A stretch of 64,000 bases of DNA from Clostridiales bacterium (lineage in GTDB: Bacteria > Bacillota > Clostridia > Saccharofermentanales > Saccharofermentanaceae), in contig JAFVAY010000017.1 in NCBI GenBank assembly GCA_017480325.1, positions 1 to 64,000 on the forward strand, given 5' to 3'. Position numbers and translations under genes: made by a program. The notes under the pieces are model-generated. The model searched no databases. It had not been told where the DNA came from and saw nothing but the letters and a program-made list of their open reading frames with translations. This document shows, in pieces, positions 50,688 through 59,405 of the stretch (within the stretch, counting starts at the first letter, position 1; each line of letters starts with the position of its first letter).

Positions 50688-51059
50688 GTGATTTTCGAGA
50701 TGACCGAGCAGGAGCGGCTTCAGGTCTTAGATTCATTTAGAAATGACATGACCGAAGAGAAGCTGTGGGATGTGATCGTCGCTTACCAGGGTGTCCCTTT
50801 CCAGACTGTATCCGGGCTTCCGTTCCAATACGAGATAAAGCGCGGCAGAAACGGTGAGTATAACAAAGAGCTCATCGTCAGCCGGCGCACCGACAGCAAG
50901 ACCATCGTGTGGAGCTCCATAAGACTCGCGTTTAATAATGCGTTAAAGCATAAAGGTACTGTTGTTCCGCGCCCCAAGGCTCTGGGAGACATCCGCGGGA
51001 TATCGTATATCTATCCGCTACTTCACGAGTTCGGCGTCATCGAGGTGCCGGAGGGGTAA
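50688..51059 (+). CDS. Conserved small protein of unknown function
   Basis: A 123-residue soluble protein. It resembles a family in Lachnospiraceae and relatives that ends in the pattern PKALGDIRGISYIYPLLHEFGVI (from memory; similar VTGPKKLGxFGxSYLYPI sequences). Function unknown. It contains no membrane segment. Start is GTG directly after the trmB stop; an ATG at 50700 is a possible shorter start. Converges with the XRE gene after a 13-nt gap. Confidence 0.68.
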   Translation: MIFEMTEQERLQVLDSFRNDMTEEKLWDVIVAYQGVPFQTVSGLPFQYEIKRGRNGEYNKELIVSRRTDSKTIVWSSIRLAFNNALKHKGTVVPRPKALGDIRGISYIYPLLHEFGVIEVPEG

Positions 51060-51072
51060 TCTGTAATAGTAA

Positions 51073-51714
51073 TTACAACTCTATCAAGTCTTCCATCCTG
51101 CAATTAAGAGAACGACTTAATCTTAAGAGTGTGATTGCAGATGCGTTATTGATATCGCGTTGTCTTTGCTCGAATAACTGTATTTGTCTTAAAGCCACCC
51201 CGGAATCCTTGGCAAGTTCTGACTGCGACATATTACAGTTGAGACGCTTTGCTCGCAGTTTGGTGGTGGGGTTGGCATCTTTGATAAGAACGTTCATGTG
51301 TTCCAGGAAATGTTCAATATCCATCTCGTGATAGACGGGGTACATTTTGATCATTTCAGAAAGCGGAACTTCGGTCAGTATTTCCATGAAGCTTCTTGAA
51401 GAATACCATTGATAATGTGCCAGAGCCCATCCGGCCCAGTATTCCGGTGACTTATCAAGATACATGGCATCTTCGATGTCAGCATAGTCAATGTGAGCTT
51501 CATTAAGTATTTGCCTTGCAAGCTCACATCCGTTCGTACCGGCAACATAGCTTGGATTTCCTCTTCCGAATTGCGCAGCTGCATTTGATACCATTAAGGA
51601 GTCTCCAAAGGTATCAGGTTCAATGTTAAGGGACATTACTGCAAAATCCACGGCATGTCCGAGGATGTTTTTCGCACTGTCAAGATATGCTTCACTGTAG
51701 GCGTAGATCACCAT
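51073..51714 (-). CDS. XRE-type antitoxin-like protein paired with DUF3990 protein
   Basis: A 213-residue protein. The first 130 residues are helical, with NPSYVAGTNGCELARQIL near 54-71 and YWAGWALAHYQWYSSR near 92-107, typical of a Lachnospiraceae family usually next to DUF3990. A C-terminal helix-turn-helix is at about 150-210 (NMSQSELAKDSGVALRQIQLFEQ in pieces). It is probably the antitoxin and autorepressor of the pair (inference). It lies behind and overlaps the toxin-like gene by 23 nt, toxin first. The N-terminal domain is the likely toxin-binding part. Confidence 0.8.
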   Translation of the reverse strand: MVIYAYSEAYLDSAKNILGHAVDFAVMSLNIEPDTFGDSLMVSNAAAQFGRGNPSYVAGTNGCELARQILNEAHIDYADIEDAMYLDKSPEYWAGWALAHYQWYSSRSFMEILTEVPLSEMIKMYPVYHEMDIEHFLEHMNVLIKDANPTTKLRAKRLNCNMSQSELAKDSGVALRQIQLFEQRQRDINNASAITLLRLSRSLNCRMEDLIEL

Positions 51715-52363
51715 TTTTTATCTTCTCCCTCACAATATCGATCATGAATAATTCGTTATAGCTATCTGTTATTTGTTTGCTGTTACGATATGCGCGGCGT
51801 GCTTCTCTGTCTCTTGTTACTTTACGCTCATAATAGATAGATGCATCCGCCGGCTCTGCACCTTTAAAGAGAATGTGTGAGAATGATGCTTTGCTTTTAA
51901 AAACTACCTGCTCCCCGAGCTTCCCGAGTCGCATAGCTTCAGAAAGCTTTGAGAGAGAAATGGCGCCGCTGATAAAATCCTGCGCAAAGGAAAAATACGA
52001 GTCATCCGCACGATACCCGATGATGACATCATAGGCAGTCGGATCTACAAAGAAGTTTTCCTGGAGATAATTCTTTGCCTCTTCGGCAATACTGTTCTTC
52101 TGCCAATAGCTTCTGTACTTAGTAAGAACTGCTAGCCAGTTTAAGATGTTATATTCAGATGAATTCAGATTCAGAATAGTAAGCCCCTCTAGGTCTGCCT
52201 CGTAGATATTGGCATATCCGTTTTGACCATCAGAGCATGACCATTCTTTGGCAAGCTCTATGTTCTCAGTCGTATAGAAACCGTAACCATAATCATTTGT
52301 TCTCTTACTGCCGTTATATACAGGCGTTTGGATAATATGTGATGAACCATGGTAGACAAGCAT
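51692..52363 (-). CDS. DUF3990 protein, putative ADP-ribosyltransferase-like toxin
   Basis: A 223-residue protein of DUF3990. LVYHGSSHIIQTP near 2-14 and NDYGYGFYTTENIELAKEW near 23-41 match the family's YHGSxxxIxxP and NDFGxGFY pattern, which recalls the NAD-binding start of ADP-ribosyltransferases. A conserved DVIIGYRADDSYF follows near 114-126, the likely catalytic region. DUF3990 genes typically pair with an XRE partner gene, as here. Toxin activity is inferred. GGAGGA lies 7 nt before the ATG. The promoter upstream carries an operator in its spacer. Confidence 0.82.
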   Translation of the reverse strand: MLVYHGSSHIIQTPVYNGSKRTNDYGYGFYTTENIELAKEWSCSDGQNGYANIYEADLEGLTILNLNSSEYNILNWLAVLTKYRSYWQKNSIAEEAKNYLQENFFVDPTAYDVIIGYRADDSYFSFAQDFISGAISLSKLSEAMRLGKLGEQVVFKSKASFSHILFKGAEPADASIYYERKVTRDREARRAYRNSKQITDSYNELFMIDIVREKIKNGDLRLQ

Positions 52364-52404
52364 ATCATCTTCCTCCGGTAGCTGTTTTATAAAACACTAT
52401 CGAT

Positions 52405-52433
52405 ATTATATCGCTGTAGCGATATAGATACAA
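52405..52433 (-). promoter_or_regulatory. Promoter of the DUF3990/XRE pair
   Basis: On the minus strand TTGTAT (52433-52428) and TATAAT (52410-52405) are separated by exactly 17 nt, with a perfect -10. The palindrome TATATCGCTGTAGCGATATA fills the spacer, ideal for repression by the XRE protein. Confidence 0.75.
52407..52426. promoter_or_regulatory. 20-nt palindrome in toxin-antitoxin promoter spacer
   Basis: TATATCGCTGTAGCGATATA at 52407-52426 is a perfect inverted repeat of 9 bp around GT. It lies between the -35 and -10 boxes of the minus-strand DUF3990 promoter, partly over the -10. A second palindrome, GTTTTATAAAAC, lies at 52384-52395 on the transcript-proximal side. Confidence 0.65.
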
Positions 52434-52450
52434 GAATGATGCTATACCGG

Positions 52451-52500
52451 TTGACGAATGTATACCTCTGTGAGATACTTACGGTATACACACGTATACC
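52451..52500 (+). promoter_or_regulatory. Promoter and GTATACC operator cluster of the M56 genes
   Basis: TTGACG at 52451-52456 and GATACT at 52474-52479 have 17-nt spacing. GTATACC at 52460-52466, its inverse GGTATAC at 52483-52489, and GTATACC at 52494-52500 flank the -10 and start region; the last two make a perfect palindrome around ACAC. BlaI-type repressors are the usual partners of BlaR1-like M56 genes, but no blaI gene is adjacent, so the regulator is unknown. Confidence 0.6.
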
Positions 52501-52536
52501 TTGCGTGTGCAACACTGGTAAACGGGGGTTATTCTT

Positions 52537-53973
52537 ATGCTTCGTTACATTATCGGGATATCAATTGTCACGTCAGTAGTAATGCTGCTTCGTCTGATAA
52601 CTGACGGCAGGATCAAGCGTAAATATCAGTATGCGATGTGGCTCGTGGTACCTATCTTCATGCTGCTTTTCCCGGTATCGCATGTTAAGGTGACACTTCC
52701 AAAGCTGCCGGAGGTGCAGGCAATACAGGAGACGCCTGTAGCTGCCTCGGATGTGGATTTACAGCCCGCGGAGGAAGTAAGGCCTCTCGAGAATGAAGCA
52801 ACGGCTCCGGTAAAGCGAAGCATAAATTGGGAAGTGTCGTTACGAAATATCTCTTTGTCAGTTTCAGCGATCATTCTCGGCTTGCTTGCTGTATATAACA
52901 TAGGCTTCGTTATCTACTGCATCAGGAGAAGATTTTTCCTTAAGATCGACCAAGAAAGCGGACTGAAGGTTTATAGGATAAACAATAATGCGACGCCTTT
53001 TCTACTGGGCAAAAGCATTTACGTAAATGCAAATGATGAGGAGCCCTCAAGATACATACTCTGTCATGAAGCTTGTCACTACCGACACAAAGATATGTAC
53101 TGGATTGTTCTGAGATACATTGTGCTCGCGCTTAACTGGTACAACCCTTTGATATGGGCAGCATTTATTCAATCAGGCAGAGACTGTGAGTTCGCATGCG
53201 ACGAGGAAGTATTAAAGCAATTGGGACAGGATAAAGCGACTGAATACGGGGAAATGCTGATTGACCTTATGAGCGACAGGGCATCTATGGCACAAAGATT
53301 TTCAATAACAACAGGAATGAGAGGGACATTTAACATGATGAAGAAGAGGATAACTAACATAAAGCATCCGAATAAAAACAGTAAAGCGGCATTGGGGATT
53401 TGTGTTGCATTAGTATTAGCAGTTTCCGGGTGTTCTTTGGTTGAATACGGAAATCAATTAAGCATTGAAGATGCAACCGCACTGGCGTTGTCAGCTGCTC
53501 GTATGGATAACGAAGAGGTGACCGTCTCAAGTGCCGAGCTGGTCGATGAGAACGGAAGGCTGATGTATGAGATCGAGTTTGTATCATATGGGGATGTCTA
53601 CAGAGTATATCAATATGATATGGATGCAAATACAGGTGAGCTTGTTTACGCCTGCTGTGATCTTGAGGAGCCGCGGTATCCGCTTGATGAGAGGCTTTTC
53701 GGTGAGTGGGAAGTGACAGAGGATAACTCAGTAATGTCCTTTGTCGGAGAGGACGAGATCCTGGGTTACACATTCAACGGAGATAACACGGGGTGTGTTA
53801 CGGTTCTTATGGATGGCGAGGAGACTGATGTGGAGTTTACATGGACCGCATCGGAACCGTATATCACTTTCTATGTAGAGGGGGTTAGCATACCGCGCGC
53901 GACATATACCGTAGAAGGCGATGTCGGACTCATAATGAGTCAGGGTACGAGAGAGTTAAGGAGACAGAGTTGA
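52537..53973 (+). CDS. M56 (BlaR1-like) membrane peptidase with PepSY-like and beta-rich tail
   Basis: A 478-residue zinc metallopeptidase of family M56. The zinc motif HEACH is at 177-181, in CHEACHYRHKD, on a cytosolic loop between membrane helices (about 2-20, 33-50, 110-135 and near 285). After a fifth hydrophobic segment ending in SGCSL (near 290-300), an outside part begins with a PepSY-like domain: VTVSSAELVDENGRLMYEIE. A lipocalin-like beta domain (GEWEVTEDNSVMSF onward) ends the protein. BlaR1 senses beta-lactams through a penicillin-binding domain; here that is replaced. PepSY domains often inhibit proteases. A paralogue follows 1 nt later. Confidence 0.82.
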   Translation: MLRYIIGISIVTSVVMLLRLITDGRIKRKYQYAMWLVVPIFMLLFPVSHVKVTLPKLPEVQAIQETPVAASDVDLQPAEEVRPLENEATAPVKRSINWEVSLRNISLSVSAIILGLLAVYNIGFVIYCIRRRFFLKIDQESGLKVYRINNNATPFLLGKSIYVNANDEEPSRYILCHEACHYRHKDMYWIVLRYIVLALNWYNPLIWAAFIQSGRDCEFACDEEVLKQLGQDKATEYGEMLIDLMSDRASMAQRFSITTGMRGTFNMMKKRITNIKHPNKNSKAALGICVALVLAVSGCSLVEYGNQLSIEDATALALSAARMDNEEVTVSSAELVDENGRLMYEIEFVSYGDVYRVYQYDMDANTGELVYACCDLEEPRYPLDERLFGEWEVTEDNSVMSFVGEDEILGYTFNGDNTGCVTVLMDGEETDVEFTWTASEPYITFYVEGVSIPRATYTVEGDVGLIMSQGTRELRRQS

Positions 53974-53974
53974 T

Positions 53975-55864
53975 ATGCTTAGATACATTGTGGGAGTAAG
54001 CCTTGTAACTGCGGTAATCACGTTCCTAAGGCTGATCACGGACAAGAAGATAGCTCGAAAATATCAGTATGCGATGTGGCTCGCGGTACCTATCTTCATG
54101 CTGCTGTTCCCGGTGCCGAGTGTTAAGGTGACGCTTCCGAAGCTGCCGGAGGTGCAGGTAATACAAGAGACACCTGTAGCTGCCTCGGATTTGGAATTAC
54201 AGCTCGCGGAGGAAGTAAGGCCTCTCGAGAATAAAGCAACGGCTCCGGCAAAGCGAAGTATAAATTGGGAAGTGATGTTAAGAGATATCTCGTTGTCAGT
54301 CTCAGCAGTTATTCTCGGGTCGCTTACCGTATATAACATAGGCTTCGTTATCTACTGTATCCGAAGAAGAACGTATCTTATGCGAGACTCTGACAGTGGG
54401 CTCAAGGTATACAGGATTGACAATGAGACGGCTCCATTTCTTCTCGGGAGAAATATCTATGTAAATGGTAATGATGAGGGCCCGTTAAAATATGTGCTCT
54501 GCCATGAAGCCTGCCACTACCGACACAAAGATATGTACTGGATTGTTCTGAGATACATCGTACTCGCGCTTAACTGGTACAACCCTTTGATATGGATGGC
54601 ATTTATACAATCCGGAAGAGACTGCGAGCTCGCATGTGATGAGGAAGTCTTAAGAAGGTTAGGACGGGCGGAGGCGACAGAATACGGAAGGATGCTGCTT
54701 AATCTCATAAGTAACAGAGCATCTGTGTTACAAAGCTTCTCGATGACTACAGGAATGAGAGGGACATTCAAGATGATGAGAAGACGAATTACAAGCATTA
54801 AACATCCGATCAGGAATAGTAAGGCTGCTTTGGCAATATGTATAGTACTGGTGATCTTAATCACGGGCTGCTCGCTGATCGAATACAACCAAGCGGAAGA
54901 AAGCCTTGAATATCAGACCGATATAATGGATCCGGAGTATGCCAAGGAGTTTGCACTTCATATGACAACCATTGATGAAGAGGATGTAACCTTCACAAGA
55001 GCCGAGCTGGTTGATTATGACGGAAGGGCAGTATATGAGGTGGAGTTTCTGGCTAACGGGAACGGTCAGCTTCAGTATGAATATGAGTTCGACTTTGATG
55101 CTCATTCGGGAGAAGTGATCAATCGCAGACTGGATACAGTCGGTCACAATACGCGGTCGGAAGAGAACGAGGAGACTTCAACCACATTAGCTACTCCTGA
55201 TATAGGCTATCTTCCTGATGGACAATACACGGTCGTAATGACTGCAGATTGTGTAACCTCGAATAATGGTGTTCCTACTTATCAGATAATTCCCTGGTCT
55301 GAATACGAGATCGGTCAGGATTACATCGACAGCTTAACTGTAGGAGATGAATATATTTTCCCTGAGGATGCGGCAGGACTGGAAGTGGAGCCGGGTACTC
55401 TTAATTCCACCATCAACAACATAAAAACTAATCAGGCTGAACCGAGGAGAAGATATACAACTGAATACACAGGCGAGTATATAACCGTCAATGACGATTC
55501 GGGAGTAAACTTCAGACAGACCGCTGACGGCAGGTGGATACTGTTCTTATATGATGAGCCGGTAATTAGATTATCAGAGCCGATTAGACTTCAGGCCGAC
55601 AATCGACCGGATATCTTTGATGCTTACCATCTTGTTGCTTTCGGCGCGGCAGACGCTCTTACAGATGAAGAACGCATGGATGCGCTTCAGTTCAGAGACG
55701 GACTTCATACTACGGGGATAACAAACAACATAGAAGCTTTCTTTGAAGACACAGTTATTCAGAACAACGGCTTTTACTACATCGACGGCGAGACTCTTTG
55801 TTATTCCCACACCGTGATAACCGTGGAGAACAACACCATAACTCAGGTGTTCTTCTGGGCGTAG
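53975..55864 (+). CDS. M56 membrane peptidase, tandem paralogue
   Basis: A 629-residue paralogue of the preceding gene. The first 310 residues are near-identical in layout, with long shared runs such as PIFMLLFPVP/S and PKLPEVQ and HEACH again at 177-181, so a recent tandem duplication is likely. The outside part diverges: a PepSY-like segment (VTFTRAELVDYDGRAVYEVE) is followed by about 240 extra residues with no recognised domain. Lipobox-like GCSL precedes it. Four ATG-stop features fit coupled translation. No BlaI-type gene follows. The stop lies 51 nt before higB. Confidence 0.82.
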   Translation: MLRYIVGVSLVTAVITFLRLITDKKIARKYQYAMWLAVPIFMLLFPVPSVKVTLPKLPEVQVIQETPVAASDLELQLAEEVRPLENKATAPAKRSINWEVMLRDISLSVSAVILGSLTVYNIGFVIYCIRRRTYLMRDSDSGLKVYRIDNETAPFLLGRNIYVNGNDEGPLKYVLCHEACHYRHKDMYWIVLRYIVLALNWYNPLIWMAFIQSGRDCELACDEEVLRRLGRAEATEYGRMLLNLISNRASVLQSFSMTTGMRGTFKMMRRRITSIKHPIRNSKAALAICIVLVILITGCSLIEYNQAEESLEYQTDIMDPEYAKEFALHMTTIDEEDVTFTRAELVDYDGRAVYEVEFLANGNGQLQYEYEFDFDAHSGEVINRRLDTVGHNTRSEENEETSTTLATPDIGYLPDGQYTVVMTADCVTSNNGVPTYQIIPWSEYEIGQDYIDSLTVGDEYIFPEDAAGLEVEPGTLNSTINNIKTNQAEPRRRYTTEYTGEYITVNDDSGVNFRQTADGRWILFLYDEPVIRLSEPIRLQADNRPDIFDAYHLVAFGAADALTDEERMDALQFRDGLHTTGITNNIEAFFEDTVIQNNGFYYIDGETLCYSHTVITVENNTITQVFFWA

Positions 55865-55880
55865 AATGATATATACCTTC

Positions 55881-55909
55881 TTGAAGTGTACACGCTAGCA
55901 GGGTATAAT
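55881..55909 (+). promoter_or_regulatory. higB promoter
   Basis: TTGAAG at 55881-55886 and TATAAT at 55904-55909 are 17 nt apart, near-consensus. The higB ATG at 55916 begins 6 nt after the -10, so transcription should start at or beside the ATG. A TGTACA palindrome at 55887-55893 region lies in the spacer. Confidence 0.75.
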
Positions 55910-55915
55910 TAGGTT

Positions 55916-56197
55916 ATGATAAAAAGCTTTGCTGACAAAGAAACCGAGAAGATCTATAACCAAGTTTTCTCGAAGAAGCTGCCGCAAGGGGTTCAACGCA
56001 TTGCGTTGAGAAAGCTTATTATGATTAATAATGCCACTTGTCTTGATGATATAAAAGTACCGCCCGGGAACAGACTTGAAGCATTAACAGGGGATAGAAA
56101 AGGACAATATAGCATACGTATAAACAATCAATATCGGATATGTTTTAAATTTGATGGGAATGATTTTAAAGAAGTAGAGATAGTTGATTACCACTAA
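55916..56197 (+). CDS. higB: HigB-type RelE-superfamily toxin
   Basis: A 93-residue toxin of the HigB/RelE/ParE fold. The opening MIKSFADKETEKIYN, the RLEALTGDRKGQYSIRINNQYRICF core near 51-75 and the C-terminal DYH match the HigB subfamily, whose members cleave mRNA on the ribosome. The conserved Arg in GDRKGQYSIRINNQ and the Tyr near the end are present. It precedes its antitoxin by 22 nt. The promoter ends 6 nt before the ATG and no ribosome site exists, so the transcript is probably leaderless. Confidence 0.9.
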   Translation: MIKSFADKETEKIYNQVFSKKLPQGVQRIALRKLIMINNATCLDDIKVPPGNRLEALTGDRKGQYSIRINNQYRICFKFDGNDFKEVEIVDYH

Positions 56198-56219
56198 GAG
56201 CATGGAGGAAAACAACACA

Positions 56220-56519
56220 ATGGACATTTTTATAACAACCCCTAAGATTGGTGAAATTCTTTTAGAAGAATTTATGGAACCCATGGGTTTGTCTGCTTAT
56301 AAGCTTGCACACGAGATTCATGTTCCGGTATCACGTATTCAGGACATTATTCACGACAGACGTAAGATAACAGCAGATACATCTCTTCGTCTTGCACGTT
56401 TCTTTGGAGTATCAGACAGATACTTCCTCGATATGCAGAATGATATAGATTTAAGAGAGCTTAAGCTTCAGATGAGCGAGGAGATACAATCGATACAGCC
56501 ATATAAGAAAGCTGTATAA
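56220..56519 (+). CDS. higA: HigA-type antitoxin
   Basis: A 99-residue XRE-family antitoxin. PKIGEILLEEFMEPMGLSAYKLAHEIHV (in pieces, residues 8-35) and the helix-turn-helix with SRIQDIIHDRRKITADTSLRLARFFGVS are typical HigA. It should bind HigB and the promoter. ATG 56220 has GGAGGA 10 nt upstream; that site lies just past an earlier in-frame ATG at 56202, which is therefore less likely. Confidence 0.9.
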   Translation: MDIFITTPKIGEILLEEFMEPMGLSAYKLAHEIHVPVSRIQDIIHDRRKITADTSLRLARFFGVSDRYFLDMQNDIDLRELKLQMSEEIQSIQPYKKAV

Positions 56520-56623
56520 CATAACGGCAACTTAACCTTAAGCAAATCTTAAGAACTTTCCCTGTTTCTATTTAATCGGAGGTAGAAGTACAATTGTCCC
56601 GTACCGAGAAGGAGGGGCAAGGC

Positions 56624-57316
56624 ATGCCGAACATACTGATCTGCGACGACGAGAAGGACATAGTAAATGCACTTAAGATCTATCTTAGCGACCCTGACTA
56701 CATAATCTTCACCGCCTATAACGGGCTGGAGGCTCTTGAGACAGTAAAGTCCAAAGAGATCCACCTGATACTTATGGACATCATGATGCCGGTCATGGAC
56801 GGCATCGAGGCGATGACGAAGATCCGTCAGATCAGTAACGTACCTATTATCCTTTTAACGGCAAAGAGCGAGGACGCCGATAAGATCCTCGGACTGAACG
56901 TCGGGGCTGACGACTACATCACCAAACCCTTTAACCCGCTGGAAGTATCCGCCAGAGTAAAGTCGCAGCTCCGACGTTTCCTTCGATTCGGCTCCGGTGC
57001 AACCACCGTAGAAAGCCTTGTTATAGGCGGAATCGAGCTCGACGACAAAGGAAAAGAAGTCACCGTCGATGGCGCCCCAATACAGCTTACACCCAAAGAA
57101 TACGATATCCTTAAGCTTCTTATGTCCCACCCCGGGGAGGTGTTCGCGCCTCGGGATATCTACAAAGCCGTGTGGAAGGAAGATCCTTTGGGGCAGGACG
57201 GTACGGTAGCCGTTCACATACGCCACCTGCGCGAGAAGCTGGAGATAGACCCCGGCAACCCGAGGTATATAAAGGTTGTTTTCGGGCAGGGGTACAAGAT
57301 AGAGAAGGGAAGATAA
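56624..57316 (+). CDS. OmpR-family response regulator
   Basis: A 230-residue two-component regulator. The receiver has D8/D9, the phosphoacceptor D52 in LILMDIMMP, the Thr in LLTAKS and the Lys in TKPFNP. A winged-helix DNA-binding domain of about 135-228 holds LTPKEYDILKLLMSHPGEVF and the final GQGYKI, as in VanR-like OmpR members. ATG 56624 is preceded by GGAGGGG; a longer frame to 56594 is not needed. The sensor kinase gene starts 2 nt after the stop. Confidence 0.92.
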   Translation: MPNILICDDEKDIVNALKIYLSDPDYIIFTAYNGLEALETVKSKEIHLILMDIMMPVMDGIEAMTKIRQISNVPIILLTAKSEDADKILGLNVGADDYITKPFNPLEVSARVKSQLRRFLRFGSGATTVESLVIGGIELDDKGKEVTVDGAPIQLTPKEYDILKLLMSHPGEVFAPRDIYKAVWKEDPLGQDGTVAVHIRHLREKLEIDPGNPRYIKVVFGQGYKIEKGR

Positions 57317-57317
57317 T

Positions 57318-59219
57318 ATGAGAAAGTTTCTAAGATCATTTGCAGGTAAGTTTATATGTTTTCTTGTGTGCGTGCTGTCGGCGGTGCTGATGGCGGGCTC
57401 CGTTCTGGGTGTTATTCTGATGGCGGAAGAGGATTTCTATACCTCATCTCTTACAACTCTTCAAAGAGATGTTATTGCCGCTGAGGCTAATTCTGCAGGC
57501 TACAGGTTCAATGGTCAGTCTTACGGTGTGCTTCTTGAGACACCTGATGAAGTAGTGGAAAGAGAATCTGATGATGAGTGCTTTGCAATAGAGATTTATG
57601 ACGAAGACGATAACCTGATAGTAGTATCAAGTAATATTGATAGAGTAGAGGGGCAGGAGCCGATTACTACAATACTTCAATCAATTGGCGAGGGAAATGA
57701 TGGCGAGCCTGCACCATTCTACACCACCAAGATATATTATGATCCCTCTGTTCCCATGTCGGAGCAGTTGGCATTATATTACTCAACAGTAAATTATCTT
57801 TACTCGATAAGATACACCCTGGGCGTGGTGGCTGCAGCGTCGCTTCTTCTGGCGATAATAAGCTTTGTCATCCTGATGGCAGTGTCGGGAAGAAGACCTG
57901 ATACGGAACAGATAGTTCCCGGAGTGTTGAATAAGGTGCCTTTCGATGTTTTGGCGGCGGTGTCTGCGGGTGTGGCGGCTCTTCTGATGCTGCTTCTGTA
58001 CTATGCAGTAGTCGAGACAAACGAATCCTATGCGCCTGCCCTGATATTCGGGTCTATCCTGGGAGCGTGCGTGGTGTCAATACTTCTGGGGCTTTGCATG
58101 AGCATTTCCGCGAGACTAAAGCAGCATAACCTTATACGCAATACACTGATATTTAAGGTGCTGAGCTTTCTGTGGCGCTGCGTAAGAGGTCTTCACAGGT
58201 TCAACATGAACATAATTCGCGGGTTGCCGCTAATAATAAAGACGCTTGTGATTCTCGCAGTCGTCGGTATCTCAGATTTAGTTGTGATAGGCTTCGGAGA
58301 CTTCGGGTATAGATTATTCTTTGACTTCGCAAGATACGTTGTGATAGTGCCTTTGATCCTTTACTTCGCGGTAACCTTGAGAAAACTTCAAAAAAGCGGA
58401 GAAGCTCTGGCGACCGGAGACCTTGAATATCATACTAAGACCTCAACATGGAAATTCTTGCCTGATTTAAGGGTACACGGGGAAAATCTTAACAGCATCG
58501 CCAAGGGAATGAATCTTGCTGTCAACGAGAAGCTTAAAAGCGAGAGAATGAAGACGGAGCTTATAACAAACGTCTCCCATGACATCAAGACGCCGCTTAC
58601 GTCCATAATCAACTACGCCGACCTGATATCTAAGGAGGAAAGCGACAACCCGAAGATAAAGGAGTATTCGGAGGTTCTTGTTAGGCAGTCCGAGAGGCTG
58701 AAGAGACTTACCGAAGACCTGGTGGAAGCTTCGAAAGCATCCACCGGCAACCTTGAAGTAAACCTCGAGCCCTGTGAGGCGGCAGTATTCGTTACTCAGG
58801 CGTCCGGAGAGTATAAGGATAAGCTTTTCGCAGCGGATCTGGAGCTTATTACGAAACTTCCCGAAGAGGACCTTCGCATAATGGCGGACGGCAGAAGGAT
58901 GTGGAGAGTCTTTGATAATCTCATGAACAATATCTGTAAGTACGCCCAGCCCGGTACGAGAGTGTATCTTACCCTGGAGAAGGAAGGTGACAGGGCTCTG
59001 TTTACCTTTAAGAACACATCCGCACGCGAGCTCGACATAAGCGAGGAGGAACTGATGGAGAGGTTCGTTAGAGGCGACAAGTCCCGAAACAGCGAGACCG
59101 AGGGCAACGGCTTAGGCTTATCCATCGCGAGGAGCATGGCTGAGCTTCAGAAGGGGACCCTTAACATAAAGATCGACGGCGACCTTTTTAAGGCGGTGCT
59201 AAGCTTCCCTCTTATCTGA
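57318..59219 (+). CDS. Sensor histidine kinase, multi-pass
   Basis: A 633-residue membrane kinase. The first helix is at about 10-35; an outside loop (about 36-165) has no known domain; six or so further helices lie at about 167-350. A HAMP-like stretch leads to the dimerisation segment NVSHDIKTPLTSI with the phosphoacceptor His near 421. The ATPase has an N box (MNNICKYAQPG), then GDKSRNSETEGNGLGLSIA as G boxes. It is the partner of the regulator 2 nt upstream. VanS-like in layout, with an unusually large membrane part. Signal unknown. Confidence 0.9.
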   Translation: MRKFLRSFAGKFICFLVCVLSAVLMAGSVLGVILMAEEDFYTSSLTTLQRDVIAAEANSAGYRFNGQSYGVLLETPDEVVERESDDECFAIEIYDEDDNLIVVSSNIDRVEGQEPITTILQSIGEGNDGEPAPFYTTKIYYDPSVPMSEQLALYYSTVNYLYSIRYTLGVVAAASLLLAIISFVILMAVSGRRPDTEQIVPGVLNKVPFDVLAAVSAGVAALLMLLLYYAVVETNESYAPALIFGSILGACVVSILLGLCMSISARLKQHNLIRNTLIFKVLSFLWRCVRGLHRFNMNIIRGLPLIIKTLVILAVVGISDLVVIGFGDFGYRLFFDFARYVVIVPLILYFAVTLRKLQKSGEALATGDLEYHTKTSTWKFLPDLRVHGENLNSIAKGMNLAVNEKLKSERMKTELITNVSHDIKTPLTSIINYADLISKEESDNPKIKEYSEVLVRQSERLKRLTEDLVEASKASTGNLEVNLEPCEAAVFVTQASGEYKDKLFAADLELITKLPEEDLRIMADGRRMWRVFDNLMNNICKYAQPGTRVYLTLEKEGDRALFTFKNTSARELDISEEELMERFVRGDKSRNSETEGNGLGLSIARSMAELQKGTLNIKIDGDLFKAVLSFPLI

Positions 59220-59323
59220 AGCTTCGAAAAGGCAGTAAAAATCATTTTGTGAGAATTTTGAGGCGGAGGGGCGATTTTACGGCTCAAAACGGCAAGAATA
59301 AAGGATTTTTGCGTTTTGTTTTG

Positions 59324-59352
59324 TTGTAAAGCCCCCCAATCCGTTGTATGAT
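59324..59352 (+). promoter_or_regulatory. gapA promoter
   Basis: TTGTAA at 59324-59329 and TATGAT at 59347-59352, spacing 17. Leader of about 45 nt ends in AGGAGGA before the gapA ATG. Confidence 0.7.
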
Positions 59353-59405
59353 TTTAGAAGTGCAAAGCACAAAGTAACTAGTTATTTTTCAGGAGGAATT
59401 TCAAA

